Assembly: GCF_001294575.1 (NCBI RefSeq)
Contig: NZ_CP012676.1
Span: 4,252,001-4,316,000 of the forward strand
Reading direction: 5' to 3'
Origin: Pseudomonas versuta
GTDB lineage: Bacteria; Pseudomonadota; Gammaproteobacteria; Pseudomonadales; Pseudomonadaceae
DNA length: 64,000 nt
Positions 9,704 to 18,265 of this stretch are shown here, piece by piece. How positions within the stretch are numbered: the stretch's first letter is position 1; each line of letters opens with the position of its first letter. Under the pieces are notes generated by a model that was not told the DNA's origin, made no database searches, and saw nothing but the letters and a program-made list of their open reading frames with translations. The position numbers and the translations under genes were made by a program.

Positions 9704-11133
9704 GCCGAAGTGAAACCGTGTGGATCGTCGACGACGACCGTTCTATCCGCTGGGTCCTGGAAAAAGCCTTGCAACAGGAAGGCATGACCACACAGAGCTT
9801 CGACAGCGCCGACGGAGTGATGAGCCGACTCGCCCGCCAGCAGCCCGACGTGATTATTTCTGACATTCGCATGCCCGGCGCCAGCGGTCTGGACTTGCTG
9901 GCCAAGATTCGCGAACAGCATCCGCGCCTGCCCGTAATCATCATGACCGCCCACTCGGACCTCGACAGTGCGGTAGCGTCTTATCAGGGTGGCGCGTTCG
10001 AATACCTGCCCAAGCCGTTCGACGTCGACGAAGCTGTATCCCTGGTCAAGCGAGCCAACCAGCATGCCCAGGAGCAACAAGGCCTGGCCGCCCCTCCGTC
10101 ACTGGCACGCACGCCGGAAATCATCGGTGAAGCACCGGCGATGCAAGAGGTATTTCGCGCCATTGGCCGACTCAGCCACTCCAACATCACCGTTTTGATC
10201 AACGGTGAGTCGGGCACCGGCAAAGAACTGGTCGCCCACGCCCTGCATCGCCACAGCCCGCGCGCGGCATCGCCTTTTATCGCGTTGAACATGGCAGCCA
10301 TCCCCAAGGACCTGATGGAGTCCGAGCTGTTCGGCCACGAGAAAGGTGCCTTCACCGGAGCCGCCAACCTGCGCCGCGGACGGTTTGAGCAAGCCGATGG
10401 CGGGACCCTGTTTCTGGACGAAATCGGCGACATGCCTGCCGACACCCAAACGCGCCTGCTGCGGGTTTTGGCCGATGGCGAGTTCTACCGGGTCGGTGGC
10501 CATACGCCGGTCAAGGTCGATGTACGGATCATTGCCGCGACACACCAGAACCTCGAAACCCTGGTGCAGGCCGGCAAGTTCCGCGAAGACCTGTTCCACC
10601 GCCTGAACGTGATCCGCATCCACATCCCGCGCCTGTCGGACCGTCGCGAAGACATCCCGACCCTGACCCGCCACTTCCTCAGCAGCGCCGCGCAAGAGCT
10701 GTCTGTCGAGCCCAAGCTGCTCAAGGCCGAGACTGAGCAATACCTGAAAAACCTGCCGTGGCCGGGCAACGTACGCCAGCTGGAGAACACCTGTCGCTGG
10801 ATCACCGTGATGGCTTCAGGTCGCGAAGTGCATATCAGCGACCTGCCGCCCGAGCTGTTGAACCTGCAGCAAGACACGTCGCCGGTCACCAACTGGGAGC
10901 AGGCCCTGCGCCAGTGGGCTGACCAGGCGCTGGGCCGTGGCCAGTCCAACCTGCTCGACAGTGCGGTGCCGACGTTTGAACGGATCATGATCGAGACCGC
11001 CCTCAAGCACACCGCAGGCCGTCGCCGCGATGCAGCCGTGCTGCTGGGCTGGGGCCGCAACACCCTGACCCGCAAGATCAAGGAACTGGGGATGAAGATT
11101 GATGGCGACGAGGATGACAGCGACGAGGCATAA
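9700..11133 (+). CDS. ntrC: Nitrogen regulator NtrC (NRI), sigma-54 activator
   Basis: Response regulator that, when phosphorylated, activates sigma-54 promoters of nitrogen scavenging genes. 477 residues. Receiver domain 1–120 with phosphoacceptor Asp55 (ISDIRMPG) and Lys in PKPF; AAA+ domain about 140–380 with Walker A GESGTGKE, the sigma-54 contact loop GAFTGA, and Walker B TLFLDEIGD; a C-terminal Fis-type helix-turn-helix (RRRDAAVLLGWGRNTLTRKIKELG). Start ATG overlaps the ntrB stop. Likely targets visible in this window are the glnA, ntrB and NrsZ-like promoters. Confidence 0.97.
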   Translation: MSRSETVWIVDDDRSIRWVLEKALQQEGMTTQSFDSADGVMSRLARQQPDVIISDIRMPGASGLDLLAKIREQHPRLPVIIMTAHSDLDSAVASYQGGAFEYLPKPFDVDEAVSLVKRANQHAQEQQGLAAPPSLARTPEIIGEAPAMQEVFRAIGRLSHSNITVLINGESGTGKELVAHALHRHSPRAASPFIALNMAAIPKDLMESELFGHEKGAFTGAANLRRGRFEQADGGTLFLDEIGDMPADTQTRLLRVLADGEFYRVGGHTPVKVDVRIIAATHQNLETLVQAGKFREDLFHRLNVIRIHIPRLSDRREDIPTLTRHFLSSAAQELSVEPKLLKAETEQYLKNLPWPGNVRQLENTCRWITVMASGREVHISDLPPELLNLQQDTSPVTNWEQALRQWADQALGRGQSNLLDSAVPTFERIMIETALKHTAGRRRDAAVLLGWGRNTLTRKIKELGMKIDGDEDDSDEA

Positions 11134-11144
11134 CTCGCCATCGG

Positions 11145-11226
11145 GATGATGGGGGAGCTGGCTTGCCAGCGATGGCACCCCTGTGATCCGCCTGAAAGAT
11201 CGCGAGCAAGCTCGCGCCTACAGAAC
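11145..11226. repeat. REP-type element pair downstream of ntrC
   Basis: A type B core (GGGAGCTGGCTTGCCAGCGA) followed by a half type A core (GATCGCGAGCAAGCTCGCGCCTACAG region, 11190–11226). Mixed REP types side by side between ntrC and its terminator. Confidence 0.7.
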
Positions 11227-11246
11227 CGCACCAGCTTCAGGCAACA

Positions 11247-11263
11247 CGCACTATTTGTGTGCA
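11247..11263 (+). promoter_or_regulatory. Possible NtrC binding site for the NrsZ-like sRNA
   Basis: CGCACTA-TTT-GTGTGCA, five of seven matches in each arm to TGCACCA-N3-TGGTGCA, about 145–160 bases upstream of the predicted sRNA start. A further half site CGCACCA is at 11227–11233. Confidence 0.5.
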
Positions 11264-11315
11264 CAGCTCTAGATCAATGGTTACAGCAACATCGGCAACC
11301 CAAAACAGCAGTCCC

Positions 11316-11344
11316 AAAAAAGCCCCGGATTCCGGGGCTTTTTT
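11316..11344 (+). terminator. Terminator of ntrBC
   Basis: AAAAAA-GCCCCGG-ATT-CCGGGGC-TTTTT hairpin 180 bases after the ntrC stop and just ahead of the next sigma-54 promoter, so the sRNA is a separate transcription unit. Confidence 0.9.
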
Positions 11345-11380
11345 GTATGGATGAAAAAAATAACATCGAAAAACCAAAAC

Positions 11381-11396
11381 TGGCATGCACCCTGCA
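11381..11396 (+). promoter_or_regulatory. Sigma-54 promoter of the NrsZ-like sRNA
   Basis: TGGCATG-CACC-CTGCA matches the -24/-12 consensus with correct spacing; the -24 half is identical to that of glnA (TGGCATG). Predicted transcription start near 11407, exactly where the first hairpin repeat begins. Confidence 0.82.
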
Positions 11397-11406
11397 ATAA
11401 CCCTGA

Positions 11407-11540
11407 CAACGCTTTAGGGGACCTTGATACAGGCAGGTCAAGACTCCCCACTTTTACATCCGCAGCCTTGATGCCTTCTGCATCAACGCGCACAACGCTT
11501 TTGGGGAACCGGTACAGGCAGGCCGCAATTCCCTCTTTTA
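11407..11540 (+). ncRNA. nrsZ: Nitrogen-regulated small RNA, NrsZ (P11) homologue
   Basis: In Pseudomonas the intergenic space after ntrC holds NrsZ, an NtrBC/sigma-54 dependent sRNA made under nitrogen limitation and processed into shorter stem-loop pieces. Here the position, the promoter at 11381 and the structure fit. Two copies of a module start at 11406 and 11492 with ACAACGCTTTWGGGGA, each folding as an outer stem GGGGA/TCCCC (GGGAA/TTCCC in copy 2), an inner stem CTTGA/TCAAG (CGG/CCG in copy 2), and an identical TACAGGCAGG loop, then CTTTTA. Stem bases differ in a paired fashion while the loop is unchanged, which supports an RNA. A third hairpin TTGATGC/GCATCAA sits between them at 11468–11486. 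The 3' end is placed at the last T-run, directly before the opposing gene's stop. Confidence 0.82.
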
Positions 11541-11978
11541 TTACTCTCGCAGGTTTACCTGCAACCGCCAGCGCCCTTCCTGCGGCGCTCCGGCCCAGTC
11601 GCCCCGCAGAGCACGGGCCGCCACCAACGTGAGCAGCAACCCGCCATCGGTATGACGTAGCCGCCAGTTCACAACCTTGTCAGCGAGCTTCAACTGGCCA
11701 TTTTGCGGCGTGCCCCTGGCATCGAACAGCAACCCCAAGGTGCCATCAACCAACTCGCCATGCAGCTTGGGCTCAGCGCTGAACCACACCACCAGCGCGC
11801 CGGGCAACACGTCCACCTGCTGCAGCTCAACCGGCACAGGCGCGGTCAAACGCCCTATCATCATCCCCACCATTACACCGACTATCGCCAAAGAACCTAA
11901 AACCCGTGGCCATAGTTTCGGTCGCGGGTCCTCTTCAGGCGTAGAATGCTGCCCATCTTTAAGTTCGGAGCCGTGCAT
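11541..11978 (-). CDS. Conserved hypothetical single-pass membrane protein (PA5126 type)
   Basis: 145 residues, function unknown. A cytoplasmic polar N-terminus is followed by one membrane segment (residues about 25–46, VLGSLAIVGVMVGMMIG) and a periplasmic domain of beta-rich character ending in RWRLQVNLRE. It lies divergent from trmL, as the corresponding gene does in P. aeruginosa, and ends one base after the sRNA. Its ATG (11976–11978 on the opposite strand) overlaps the trmL ATG, so the two start codons share the CATG palindrome. An AAGGA lies 12 bases upstream. Translation from a later Met would lose the cytoplasmic tail but keep the membrane segment. Confidence 0.75.
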   Translation of the reverse strand: MHGSELKDGQHSTPEEDPRPKLWPRVLGSLAIVGVMVGMMIGRLTAPVPVELQQVDVLPGALVVWFSAEPKLHGELVDGTLGLLFDARGTPQNGQLKLADKVVNWRLRHTDGGLLLTLVAARALRGDWAGAPQEGRWRLQVNLRE

Positions 11979-12432
11979 GTTTCACGTCATCCTTTTTCAA
12001 CCAGAAATTCCGCCGAATACCGGCAACATTATCAGGCTGTGCGCCAACAGCGGCTGCCACCTGCATTTGATCGAGCCTATCGGTTTTGAGCTGGACGACA
12101 AGCGCTTGCGCCGCGCCGGGCTCGATTACCACGAGTACGCGCCGCTCAAGCGCCATGCCGATCTGGCCAGCTGCCTCGAAAGCCTTGGCCATCCCCGACT
12201 GTTCGCTTTTACCACCAAAGGTTCACGACCGTTCCACGACGCCCGGTTTGCCGAAGGTGATGCCTTTATCTTCGGCCCTGAAAGCCGTGGCCTGCCGCCA
12301 GAGGTGCTGGATGCGCTGGACAGCGAACACCGCCTGCGCCTGCCGATGCGCGAAGGCTGCCGCAGCCTGAACCTGTCCAACACTGTGGCCGTGGCTGTGT
12401 ACGAGGCCTGGCGCCAGCTGGACTTCAAGTAA
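11977..12432 (+). CDS. trmL: tRNA (cytidine/uridine-2'-O-)-methyltransferase TrmL
   Basis: SPOUT methyltransferase that 2'-O-methylates the wobble base of the two tRNA-Leu isoacceptors. 151 residues, normal for TrmL, with the minimal SPOUT fold and no extension. Motifs: N-terminal FQPEIPPNTGNIIRLCAN, FIFGPESRGLP in the middle, and the knot region CRSLNLSNTVAVAVYEAWRQL near the end. A CGGAG is 7 bases before the ATG. Its promoter must lie inside the divergent gene. Confidence 0.95.
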   Translation: MFHVILFQPEIPPNTGNIIRLCANSGCHLHLIEPIGFELDDKRLRRAGLDYHEYAPLKRHADLASCLESLGHPRLFAFTTKGSRPFHDARFAEGDAFIFGPESRGLPPEVLDALDSEHRLRLPMREGCRSLNLSNTVAVAVYEAWRQLDFK

Positions 12433-12443
12433 TACGCCAAAAA

Positions 12444-12505
12444 CTGTAGGAGCGAGCTTGCTCGCGAGCTCTGTGGGGCCAGCTTGAAGAGCTCGCTCCT
12501 ACAGG
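12444..12505. repeat. REP element (type A, TGTAGGAGCGAGC palindrome)
   Basis: Inverted arms CTGTAGGAGCGAGCTTG and GAGCTCGCTCCTACAG enclosing about 30 bases, in the convergent space between trmL and secB. Same family as at 15461, 19071, 23105 and 30408. Confidence 0.85.
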
Positions 12506-12526
12506 TTGCCTTTGGACAGAGGCAAT

Positions 12527-12553
12527 AAAAAAGCGCCATCAAGGCGCTTTTTT
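12527..12553. terminator. Bidirectional terminator between trmL and secB
   Basis: AAAAAA-GCGCC-ATCAA-GGCGC-TTTTTT: symmetrical hairpin usable in both directions; it serves both the trmL and secB transcripts. Confidence 0.9.
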
Positions 12554-12569
12554 ATTGGGCATCGACTAT

Positions 12570-13055
12570 TTATTGAACAGTCGGGCTGCCTTCTTCCTGC
12601 ATGCGCTGCAATTCTTGCGCGTACAAGGCATCGAAGTTCACCGGAGCCAGCATCAACGCCGGGAACGAGCCACGGGTAACCAGGCTGTCCAGGGTTTCAC
12701 GGGCATACGGGAACAGGATGTTCGGGCAGAACGCGCCCAGCGTGTGGTTCATCGACGCAGGATCAAGGTTTTTGATCAGGAAGATGCCAGCCTGCTGGAC
12801 TTCAGCAATGAACGCCACTTCTTCACCGTTTTTGACGGTAACCGACAAGGTCAGAACCACTTCGTGGAAGTCGCCTTCCAGCGGCTTTTGACGGGTGTTC
12901 AGGTCCAGGCCAACGCTCGGCTCCCACTGCTGACGGAAGATCGCCGGGCTTTTAGGGGCCTCGAACGACAAGTCGCGCACGTAGATACGCTGCAGGGAAA
13001 ATTGTGGAGCGGTGTCTTCATCGCTAACAGCAGCGGTGTTCTGTTGGTCAGTCAT
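12570..13055 (-). CDS. secB: Protein-export chaperone SecB
   Basis: Cytoplasmic tetrameric chaperone that keeps preproteins unfolded and hands them to SecA. 161 residues, full length. Family signature features: [19 protein letters not shown] near residue 20, the conserved [11 protein letters not shown] near 110 and [14 protein letters not shown] near the C-terminus. The ATG at 13055 is chosen; a GTG directly upstream at 13058 is also in frame. It follows grxC and the rhodanese gene on the same strand, a cluster well known in proteobacteria. Confidence 0.96.
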   Translation of the reverse strand: MTDQQNTAAVSDEDTAPQFSLQRIYVRDLSFEAPKSPAIFRQQWEPSVGLDLNTRQKPLEGDFHEVVLTLSVTVKNGEEVAFIAEVQQAGIFLIKNLDPASMNHTLGAFCPNILFPYARETLDSLVTRGSFPALMLAPVNFDALYAQELQRMQEEGSPTVQ

Positions 13056-13096
13056 CACAGATCCTTGTTGATCTTGGGGCTTATAGAGAATGAGAG

Positions 13097-13351
13097 TCAG
13101 ACGTTCAGCAGCGCATCCAGTTTACCCGCGCGGTCCAGGGCAAACAGGTCATCGCATCCGCCGACATGGGTCTCGCCAATCCAGATTTGCGGGACTGACG
13201 TACGACCTGCCTTCTTGGCCATCTCGGCACGTACCTGAGGCTTGCCGTCGACCTTGATTTCTTCAAAGGCAACTTTCTTGCTTTCCAGCAGGTACTTGGC
13301 GCGGCTGCAGAACGGGCAATAATCGCTGGAGTAAACGATGACCTTGGACAT
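13097..13351 (-). CDS. grxC: Glutaredoxin 3
   Basis: 84-residue dithiol glutaredoxin that reduces disulfides with glutathione. Active site CPFC at residues 12–15 ([12 protein letters not shown]), cis-proline in TSVPQIWIG, and the glutathione-binding GGCDD near residue 65. It lies 2 bases after the rhodanese gene and 41 bases before secB, consistent with a rhodanese–grxC–secB operon. Confidence 0.96.
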   Translation of the reverse strand: MSKVIVYSSDYCPFCSRAKYLLESKKVAFEEIKVDGKPQVRAEMAKKAGRTSVPQIWIGETHVGGCDDLFALDRAGKLDALLNV

Positions 13352-13353
13352 TT

Positions 13354-13767
13354 TTACTTCACCACTGGCAGGTTGTCGGCGCGCCAGCTGCCAATACCGC
13401 CGGACAGTTTGGCAGCGTTGTAGCCGGCCTTGAGCAGCTCACGGGCGTGGGAGCCTGAATGCTGGCCCTGGGCATCAACCAGGATGATGGTCTTGCCCTT
13501 GTGCTTGTCCAGCTCGGCAATACGCGCCATCAGCTTGTCTTGCGGGATATTCAACGAGCCCACGATGTGGCCGGCGGCAAAGTCTTTAACCGGGCGAATA
13601 TCAATCACCACGCCTTCGTCGCGATTGACCAGACCGGTCAGTTCGCCCGTGCTGATGCTGCGCCCGCCGCGGCTCATCTCGTGGGCGATCAACAACGCCA
13701 ACAGGATGACAAACGCGCCTACAAGCAGGTAGTGAGAAGTCGCAAATGCAATCAGGTGCTCAACCAT
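13354..13767 (-). CDS. Membrane-anchored rhodanese-like protein without the catalytic cysteine
   Basis: 137 residues: an N-terminal membrane segment (about 12–30, LLVGAFVILLALLIA) and one rhodanese fold (about 40–135). The start of the domain is typical (VVIDIRPVKDFAAGHIVGSLNIP), but the loop that normally reads CxxGxR is DAQGQHS here, so the sulfur-carrying cysteine is replaced by aspartate. It is therefore probably not a sulfurtransferase; a binding or scaffold role is inferred. It is first in the run with grxC and secB, the YibN position of enterobacteria. Confidence 0.9.
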   Translation of the reverse strand: MVEHLIAFATSHYLLVGAFVILLALLIAHEMSRGGRSISTGELTGLVNRDEGVVIDIRPVKDFAAGHIVGSLNIPQDKLMARIAELDKHKGKTIILVDAQGQHSGSHARELLKAGYNAAKLSGGIGSWRADNLPVVK

Positions 13768-13915
13768 CAGAAGGTTCCAGGGTCGTAAAATGTGGGCCAG
13801 TATACACAGCCGCCTTGGTCGGCCAAACCCCGCCCGGCGGTGACGTCACATGAACTTCGCTTTAAACTGCGCGTCTTCTTCACACCTTCCAATAAACCAG
13901 CCACGAGTGGGATCT

Positions 13916-15451
13916 ATGACTACCACGCCTAAACCTTTGGTCCTGATCATCCTGGATGGCTTCGGTCACAGTGAAAGCCACAAGGGCAACGCCGTCTATG
14001 CGGCCAAAAAACCGGTGCTCGATCGTCTTTGCGCGAACATGCCAAACGGCCTGATTTCGGGTTCGGGCATGGATGTGGGCCTGCCAGACGGCCAAATGGG
14101 CAACTCCGAGGTTGGCCACATGAACCTGGGCGCCGGCCGCGTGGTGTATCAGGATTTCACCCGTGTCACCAAGTCGATCCGCGACGGTGAGTTCTTCGAG
14201 AACCCGACCATTTGCGCGGCGGTCGACAAGGCCGTGGCTGCAGGCAAGGCCGTACATATCATGGGCCTGCTGTCCGAAGGTGGCGTTCACAGCCACCAGG
14301 ACCACCTCGTGGCAATGGCCGAGCTGGCGTTCAAGCGCGGCGCTGAAAAAATCTACCTGCATGCCTTTCTGGATGGCCGCGACACGCCGCCAAAAAGCGC
14401 GGCGTCGTCCATCGAGCTGTTGGACGAAGCCTTCAAGGCGCTGGGCAAAGGCCGTATCGCCAGTCTGATCGGGCGCTACTTCGCCATGGACCGCGACAAC
14501 CGTTGGGACCGCGTGGCCCAGGCCTACAACCTGATTGTCGACGCCAAGGGCGAGTTCAACGCCGCCACCGCCCAAGAGGGCCTGGAAGCCGCCTATGCCC
14601 GTGGCGAGAGTGATGAATTCGTCAAAGCCACCACCATTGGCGAGCCGGTCAAGGTAGAAGACGGCGATGCCGTGGTCTTCATGAACTTCCGCGCCGACCG
14701 TGCCCGCGAACTGACCCGTGTATTTGTTGAAGACGACTTCAAGGAATTCGCCCGCGCCCGCCAGCCAAAACTGGCCGGTTTCGTGATGCTGACCCAATAC
14801 GCCGCCAGCATCCCGGCGCCAAGCGCATTTGCCCCCGGCAGCCTGGAAAACGTCCTCGGCGACTATCTGGCGAAAAACGGCAAAACCCAGCTGCGCATTG
14901 CCGAAACCGAAAAATACGCCCACGTGACCTTCTTCTTCTCCGGTGGCCGTGAAGAGCCGTTCCCGGGTGAAGAGCGCATTTTGATCCCGTCGCCTAAAGT
15001 AGCCACCTACGACCTGCAACCGGAAATGAGCGCGCCCGAAGTCACCGACAGGATTGTCGATGCCATCGAGCACCAGCGTTACGACGTGATTGTCGTTAAC
15101 TACGCCAACGGCGACATGGTCGGTCACAGCGGTGTGTTCGATGCTGCAGTCAAGGCCGTTGAGTGCCTTGATGCCTGTGTCGGCCGCATCGTCGAGGCGC
15201 TGGACAAGGTCGGTGGCGAAGCCCTGATCACCGCCGACCACGGCAACGTGGAGCAGATGTCCGACGACACCACCGGCCAGGCGCACACCGCCCACACCTG
15301 TGAACCCGTACCGTTCATTTATGTAGGCAAGCGTGCATTCAAGGTGCGTGAAGGCGGGGTTCTGGCCGACGTAGCGCCGACCATGCTCAAACTGCTGGGT
15401 CTGCCACAGCCCGAGGAAATGACCGGCAAGACCATTTTGCTCGACGCCTAA
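13916..15451 (+). CDS. gpmI: 2,3-bisphosphoglycerate-independent phosphoglycerate mutase
   Basis: Interconverts 3- and 2-phosphoglycerate in glycolysis and gluconeogenesis through a manganese-bound phosphoserine. 511 residues, standard. Alkaline-phosphatase-fold motifs are visible: [10 protein letters not shown] at the start, the catalytic Ser in [18 protein letters not shown] near residue 61, HSHQDH near 125, [12 protein letters not shown] (as [10 protein letters not shown]) near 260, and metal ligands in [12 protein letters not shown] and [11 protein letters not shown]. The ATG at 13916 gives the conserved N-terminus [15 protein letters not shown] with GTGGGA just upstream; the in-frame ATG at 13850 is too far out. 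It heads the gpmI–envC–ctpA–yibQ order. Confidence 0.97.
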   Translation: MTTTPKPLVLIILDGFGHSESHKGNAVYAAKKPVLDRLCANMPNGLISGSGMDVGLPDGQMGNSEVGHMNLGAGRVVYQDFTRVTKSIRDGEFFENPTICAAVDKAVAAGKAVHIMGLLSEGGVHSHQDHLVAMAELAFKRGAEKIYLHAFLDGRDTPPKSAASSIELLDEAFKALGKGRIASLIGRYFAMDRDNRWDRVAQAYNLIVDAKGEFNAATAQEGLEAAYARGESDEFVKATTIGEPVKVEDGDAVVFMNFRADRARELTRVFVEDDFKEFARARQPKLAGFVMLTQYAASIPAPSAFAPGSLENVLGDYLAKNGKTQLRIAETEKYAHVTFFFSGGREEPFPGEERILIPSPKVATYDLQPEMSAPEVTDRIVDAIEHQRYDVIVVNYANGDMVGHSGVFDAAVKAVECLDACVGRIVEALDKVGGEALITADHGNVEQMSDDTTGQAHTAHTCEPVPFIYVGKRAFKVREGGVLADVAPTMLKLLGLPQPEEMTGKTILLDA

Positions 15452-15460
15452 AGCCATGCA

Positions 15461-15521
15461 CCTGTAGGAGCGGGCTTGCTCGCGAGCTTTTAAGGCTCGC
15501 GAGCAAGCTCGCTCCTACAGG
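15461..15521. repeat. REP element (type A)
   Basis: Inverted arms CCTGTAGGAGCGGGCTTGC and GCAAGCTCGCTCCTACAGG between gpmI and the EnvC-like gene. Confidence 0.85.
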
Positions 15522-15628
15522 AGTTTCGCGTACAGGATCTGCAGCTACTATTTCACTTTCATCCATTTCTTATAGGTAACGATGGCGGGCATACTAGGCC
15601 GTCCCGTTCCCCAGGTGTCGCCCGCCCC

Positions 15629-16915
15629 ATGCTTCGCGCCCTTATAGCCCTGACCCTCGCATGCCTGCTCCAACCGGCGTTTGCCGACGAGCGCGCACAA
15701 ACCCAACAACAGCTGGAAGTTACGCGCCAGGACATCGGCGAGCTTAAAAAACGCTTGGGCCAGCTCCAGCAAGAACAATCGGGCGTGCAAAAAGAACTGC
15801 GCGGCACCGAAACCGAAATCGGCAAACTGGAGAAGCAGGTAGACGCCCTGCAAAAAGAACTAAAAAAGAGTGAAGGCGAGCTGCTGCGCCTAGATAGCGA
15901 GAAAAAAAAACTCCACAGCGCAAAACTTGAACAGCAACGCCTGATCGCCATTCAGGCCCGTGCCGCCTATCAGGGCGGACGTCAGGAATACCTGAAGATG
16001 CTGCTCAACCAGCAAAACCCCGAGAAGTTCGCCCGGACCCTCACCTATTACGACTACCTGAGCCAGGCCCGTCTGGAGCAGCTCAAGGGTTTTAACGAAA
16101 CCCTGCGCCAACTGGCCAATGTCGAAGCCGACATCAACTTGCAACAAGCCCAGTTGCTGACCCAGAAAAGCAGCCTCGATGAGCAGCGCGCCGCACTCGA
16201 TAAAGTCCGCGCAGAGCGCCAGCAAGTGCTGGCCAAACTAAGCTCCGATGTCAAAGACCGCGATCAAAAGCTGCAAGCTCGCGAGCAGGATCAGGCCGAT
16301 CTGGCCAAAGTCCTCAAAACCATTGAAGAAACCCTCGCCCGCCAGGCCCGTGAGGCCGAAGCAGCGCGGCAAAAAGCCCTGATTGCACAGCAGGAAGCAG
16401 AGAAAAAACGTCAACGGGAGGCTGAATCGGTTGCCACCGACGCCCCGCGCAAACCGGTCAAATCGACACCGGGTGCCCTGGTGTCGAGTGCCGGCGTCTC
16501 CTATGGCGGACCTTTTTCTCAAGCACGGGGCAAACTTCCTTGGCCAGTTGATGGTCGATTGCTTGCGCGCTTCGGTGAAAGCCGTGGTGATGATGCCCGA
16601 ACCAAGTGGGACGGCGTGATGATCAGCGCCGGTGCAGGCACTCCGGTCCACGCGGTACATGGTGGGCGCGTCGTGTTTGCCGACTGGCTGCGCGGCGCTG
16701 GACAGCTGGTGATTCTGGACCACGGCAACGGCTATTTGAGCCTGTATGGCCACAACCAGACGCTGCTCAAGTCGGCCGGCGATATCGTTAAAGCCGGAGA
16801 AGTGATTTCCACCGTCGGCAACAGCGGTGGTCAGGCTACACCCGCACTGTATTTTGCTATTCGTCAGCAGGGCCGCCCCAGCGACCCTGCACAATGGTGT
16901 CACGCTCAAGGATGA
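15629..16915 (+). CDS. EnvC-like murein hydrolase activator
   Basis: Periplasmic protein that activates cell-wall amidases at the division site (by analogy to E. coli EnvC). 428 residues: signal peptide (1–19, cleaving after AFA), a long coiled coil rich in Gln, Glu and Lys (about 22–270), and a C-terminal LytM/M23-like domain (about 310–428). The metal ligands of active M23 enzymes are not intact: the first motif reads WDGVMISAG and the final HxH region reads LYFAIRQQG, so the domain should be a non-catalytic activator. Gene order gpmI–envC–ctpA–yibQ is the same as in other gammaproteobacteria with ctpA inserted. Confidence 0.9.
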   Translation: MLRALIALTLACLLQPAFADERAQTQQQLEVTRQDIGELKKRLGQLQQEQSGVQKELRGTETEIGKLEKQVDALQKELKKSEGELLRLDSEKKKLHSAKLEQQRLIAIQARAAYQGGRQEYLKMLLNQQNPEKFARTLTYYDYLSQARLEQLKGFNETLRQLANVEADINLQQAQLLTQKSSLDEQRAALDKVRAERQQVLAKLSSDVKDRDQKLQAREQDQADLAKVLKTIEETLARQAREAEAARQKALIAQQEAEKKRQREAESVATDAPRKPVKSTPGALVSSAGVSYGGPFSQARGKLPWPVDGRLLARFGESRGDDARTKWDGVMISAGAGTPVHAVHGGRVVFADWLRGAGQLVILDHGNGYLSLYGHNQTLLKSAGDIVKAGEVISTVGNSGGQATPALYFAIRQQGRPSDPAQWCHAQG

Positions 16916-16950
16916 GCCCATCACCTTTAATACGTAGGAGTTTGTTCAAC

Positions 16951-18264
16951 ATGCCGCATTTGTCCCGCCTCAACTCGCTGGCCCTGATGATCGCTCTGGT
17001 GATCGGCTCGCCTCTGGCATTTGCTGCCGAACCCGTCGCTCATCCGGCACCGGCAAACAGCGCCAAGGCGCCACTGCCGCTGGACGAGCTGCGCACATTC
17101 GCCGAGGTCATGGACCGGATCAAGGCTGCGTATGTTGAACCTGTAGATGACAAGACCCTGCTCGAAAACGCCATCAAGGGCATGCTCAGCAACCTTGATC
17201 CGCACTCCGCGTATCTGGGCCCTGAAGATTTTGCCGAGCTGCAAGAGAGCACCAGCGGCGAATTTGGCGGGCTGGGCATCGAAGTCGGCGCCGAAGACGG
17301 CAATATCAAAATCGTCTCGCCGATCGACGACACCCCGGCAAGCAAGGCCGGGATTCAGGCGGGCGACTTTATCGTCAAGATCAATGGTCAGCCCACCCGC
17401 GGCCTGAGCATGACCGAGGCGGTCGACCTGATGCGCGGCAAGATCGGTCAAAAAATCACCCTGACCCTGGTACGCAACGGCGGCACGCCTTTCGACGTAA
17501 CCCTGACCCGCGCCAACATTCAGGTCAAAAGCGTCAAGAGCCAGCTGCTTGAAGACGGCTACGGCTATATCCGCATTACCCAGTTCCAGGTCAAGACCGG
17601 CGAAGAAGTTGCCGCCGCGCTGTCCAAACTGCGTCGTGAAAACGGCAACAAAAAACTCAAGGGCATCATTCTCGACCTGCGCAACAACCCGGGCGGCGTC
17701 CTGCAATCAGCCGTTGAAGTGGTGGATCACTTCATCACCAAAGGCCTGATTGTTTACACCAAAGGCCGCATCGCCAACTCCGAGCTGCGCTTCTCCGCGA
17801 CCGGCAAAGACCTGAGCGAGGGCGTTCCGCTGGTGGTGTTGATCAACGGCGGCAGCGCCTCGGCATCAGAAATCGTCGCCGGCGCCTTGCAAGACCAGAA
17901 ACGCGGCGTGGTGATGGGTACCACCAGCTTTGGTAAAGGCTCGGTGCAAACCGTACTGCCGCTGAACAATGACCGCGCACTGAAGATCACCACTGCGCTG
18001 TACTTCACCCCCAACGGCCGTTCAATCCAGGCCCAGGGCATCGTGCCGGACATCGAAGTCAGCCGCGCCAAGATCACCCGCGAGCAAGACACCGAGTACT
18101 ACAAAGAGGCCGACCTGCAAGGTCACCTCGGCAACGGCAATGGCGGGGCAGACAAGCCCACCGGCTCCGGCCCCAAAGCCAAACCCATGCCGCAGGACGA
18201 CGACTTCCAGCTGAGCCAGGCCCTGAGCCTGCTCAAAGGCCTGAGCATTACGCGCGGCAACTGA
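16951..18264 (+). CDS. ctpA: S41-family C-terminal processing peptidase
   Basis: Periplasmic serine protease of the CtpA class; in P. aeruginosa the neighbour of this locus degrades cell-wall hydrolases with a lipoprotein partner. 437 residues: signal peptide (1–24, ending FAAEP), PDZ domain (about 90–175, GGLGIEVGAEDG... and QAGDFIVKING), and the S41 catalytic core with nucleophile Ser in NGGSASASEIVAGAL and the general-base Lys in TTSFGKGSVQT. The start at 16951 is set by TAGGAG ten bases upstream and the signal peptide; a reading from 16894 would overlap the preceding gene. The tail after residue 400 is Gly/Pro/Lys rich. Confidence 0.93.
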   Translation: MPHLSRLNSLALMIALVIGSPLAFAAEPVAHPAPANSAKAPLPLDELRTFAEVMDRIKAAYVEPVDDKTLLENAIKGMLSNLDPHSAYLGPEDFAELQESTSGEFGGLGIEVGAEDGNIKIVSPIDDTPASKAGIQAGDFIVKINGQPTRGLSMTEAVDLMRGKIGQKITLTLVRNGGTPFDVTLTRANIQVKSVKSQLLEDGYGYIRITQFQVKTGEEVAAALSKLRRENGNKKLKGIILDLRNNPGGVLQSAVEVVDHFITKGLIVYTKGRIANSELRFSATGKDLSEGVPLVVLINGGSASASEIVAGALQDQKRGVVMGTTSFGKGSVQTVLPLNNDRALKITTALYFTPNGRSIQAQGIVPDIEVSRAKITREQDTEYYKEADLQGHLGNGNGGADKPTGSGPKAKPMPQDDDFQLSQALSLLKGLSITRGN

Positions 18265-18265
18265 G

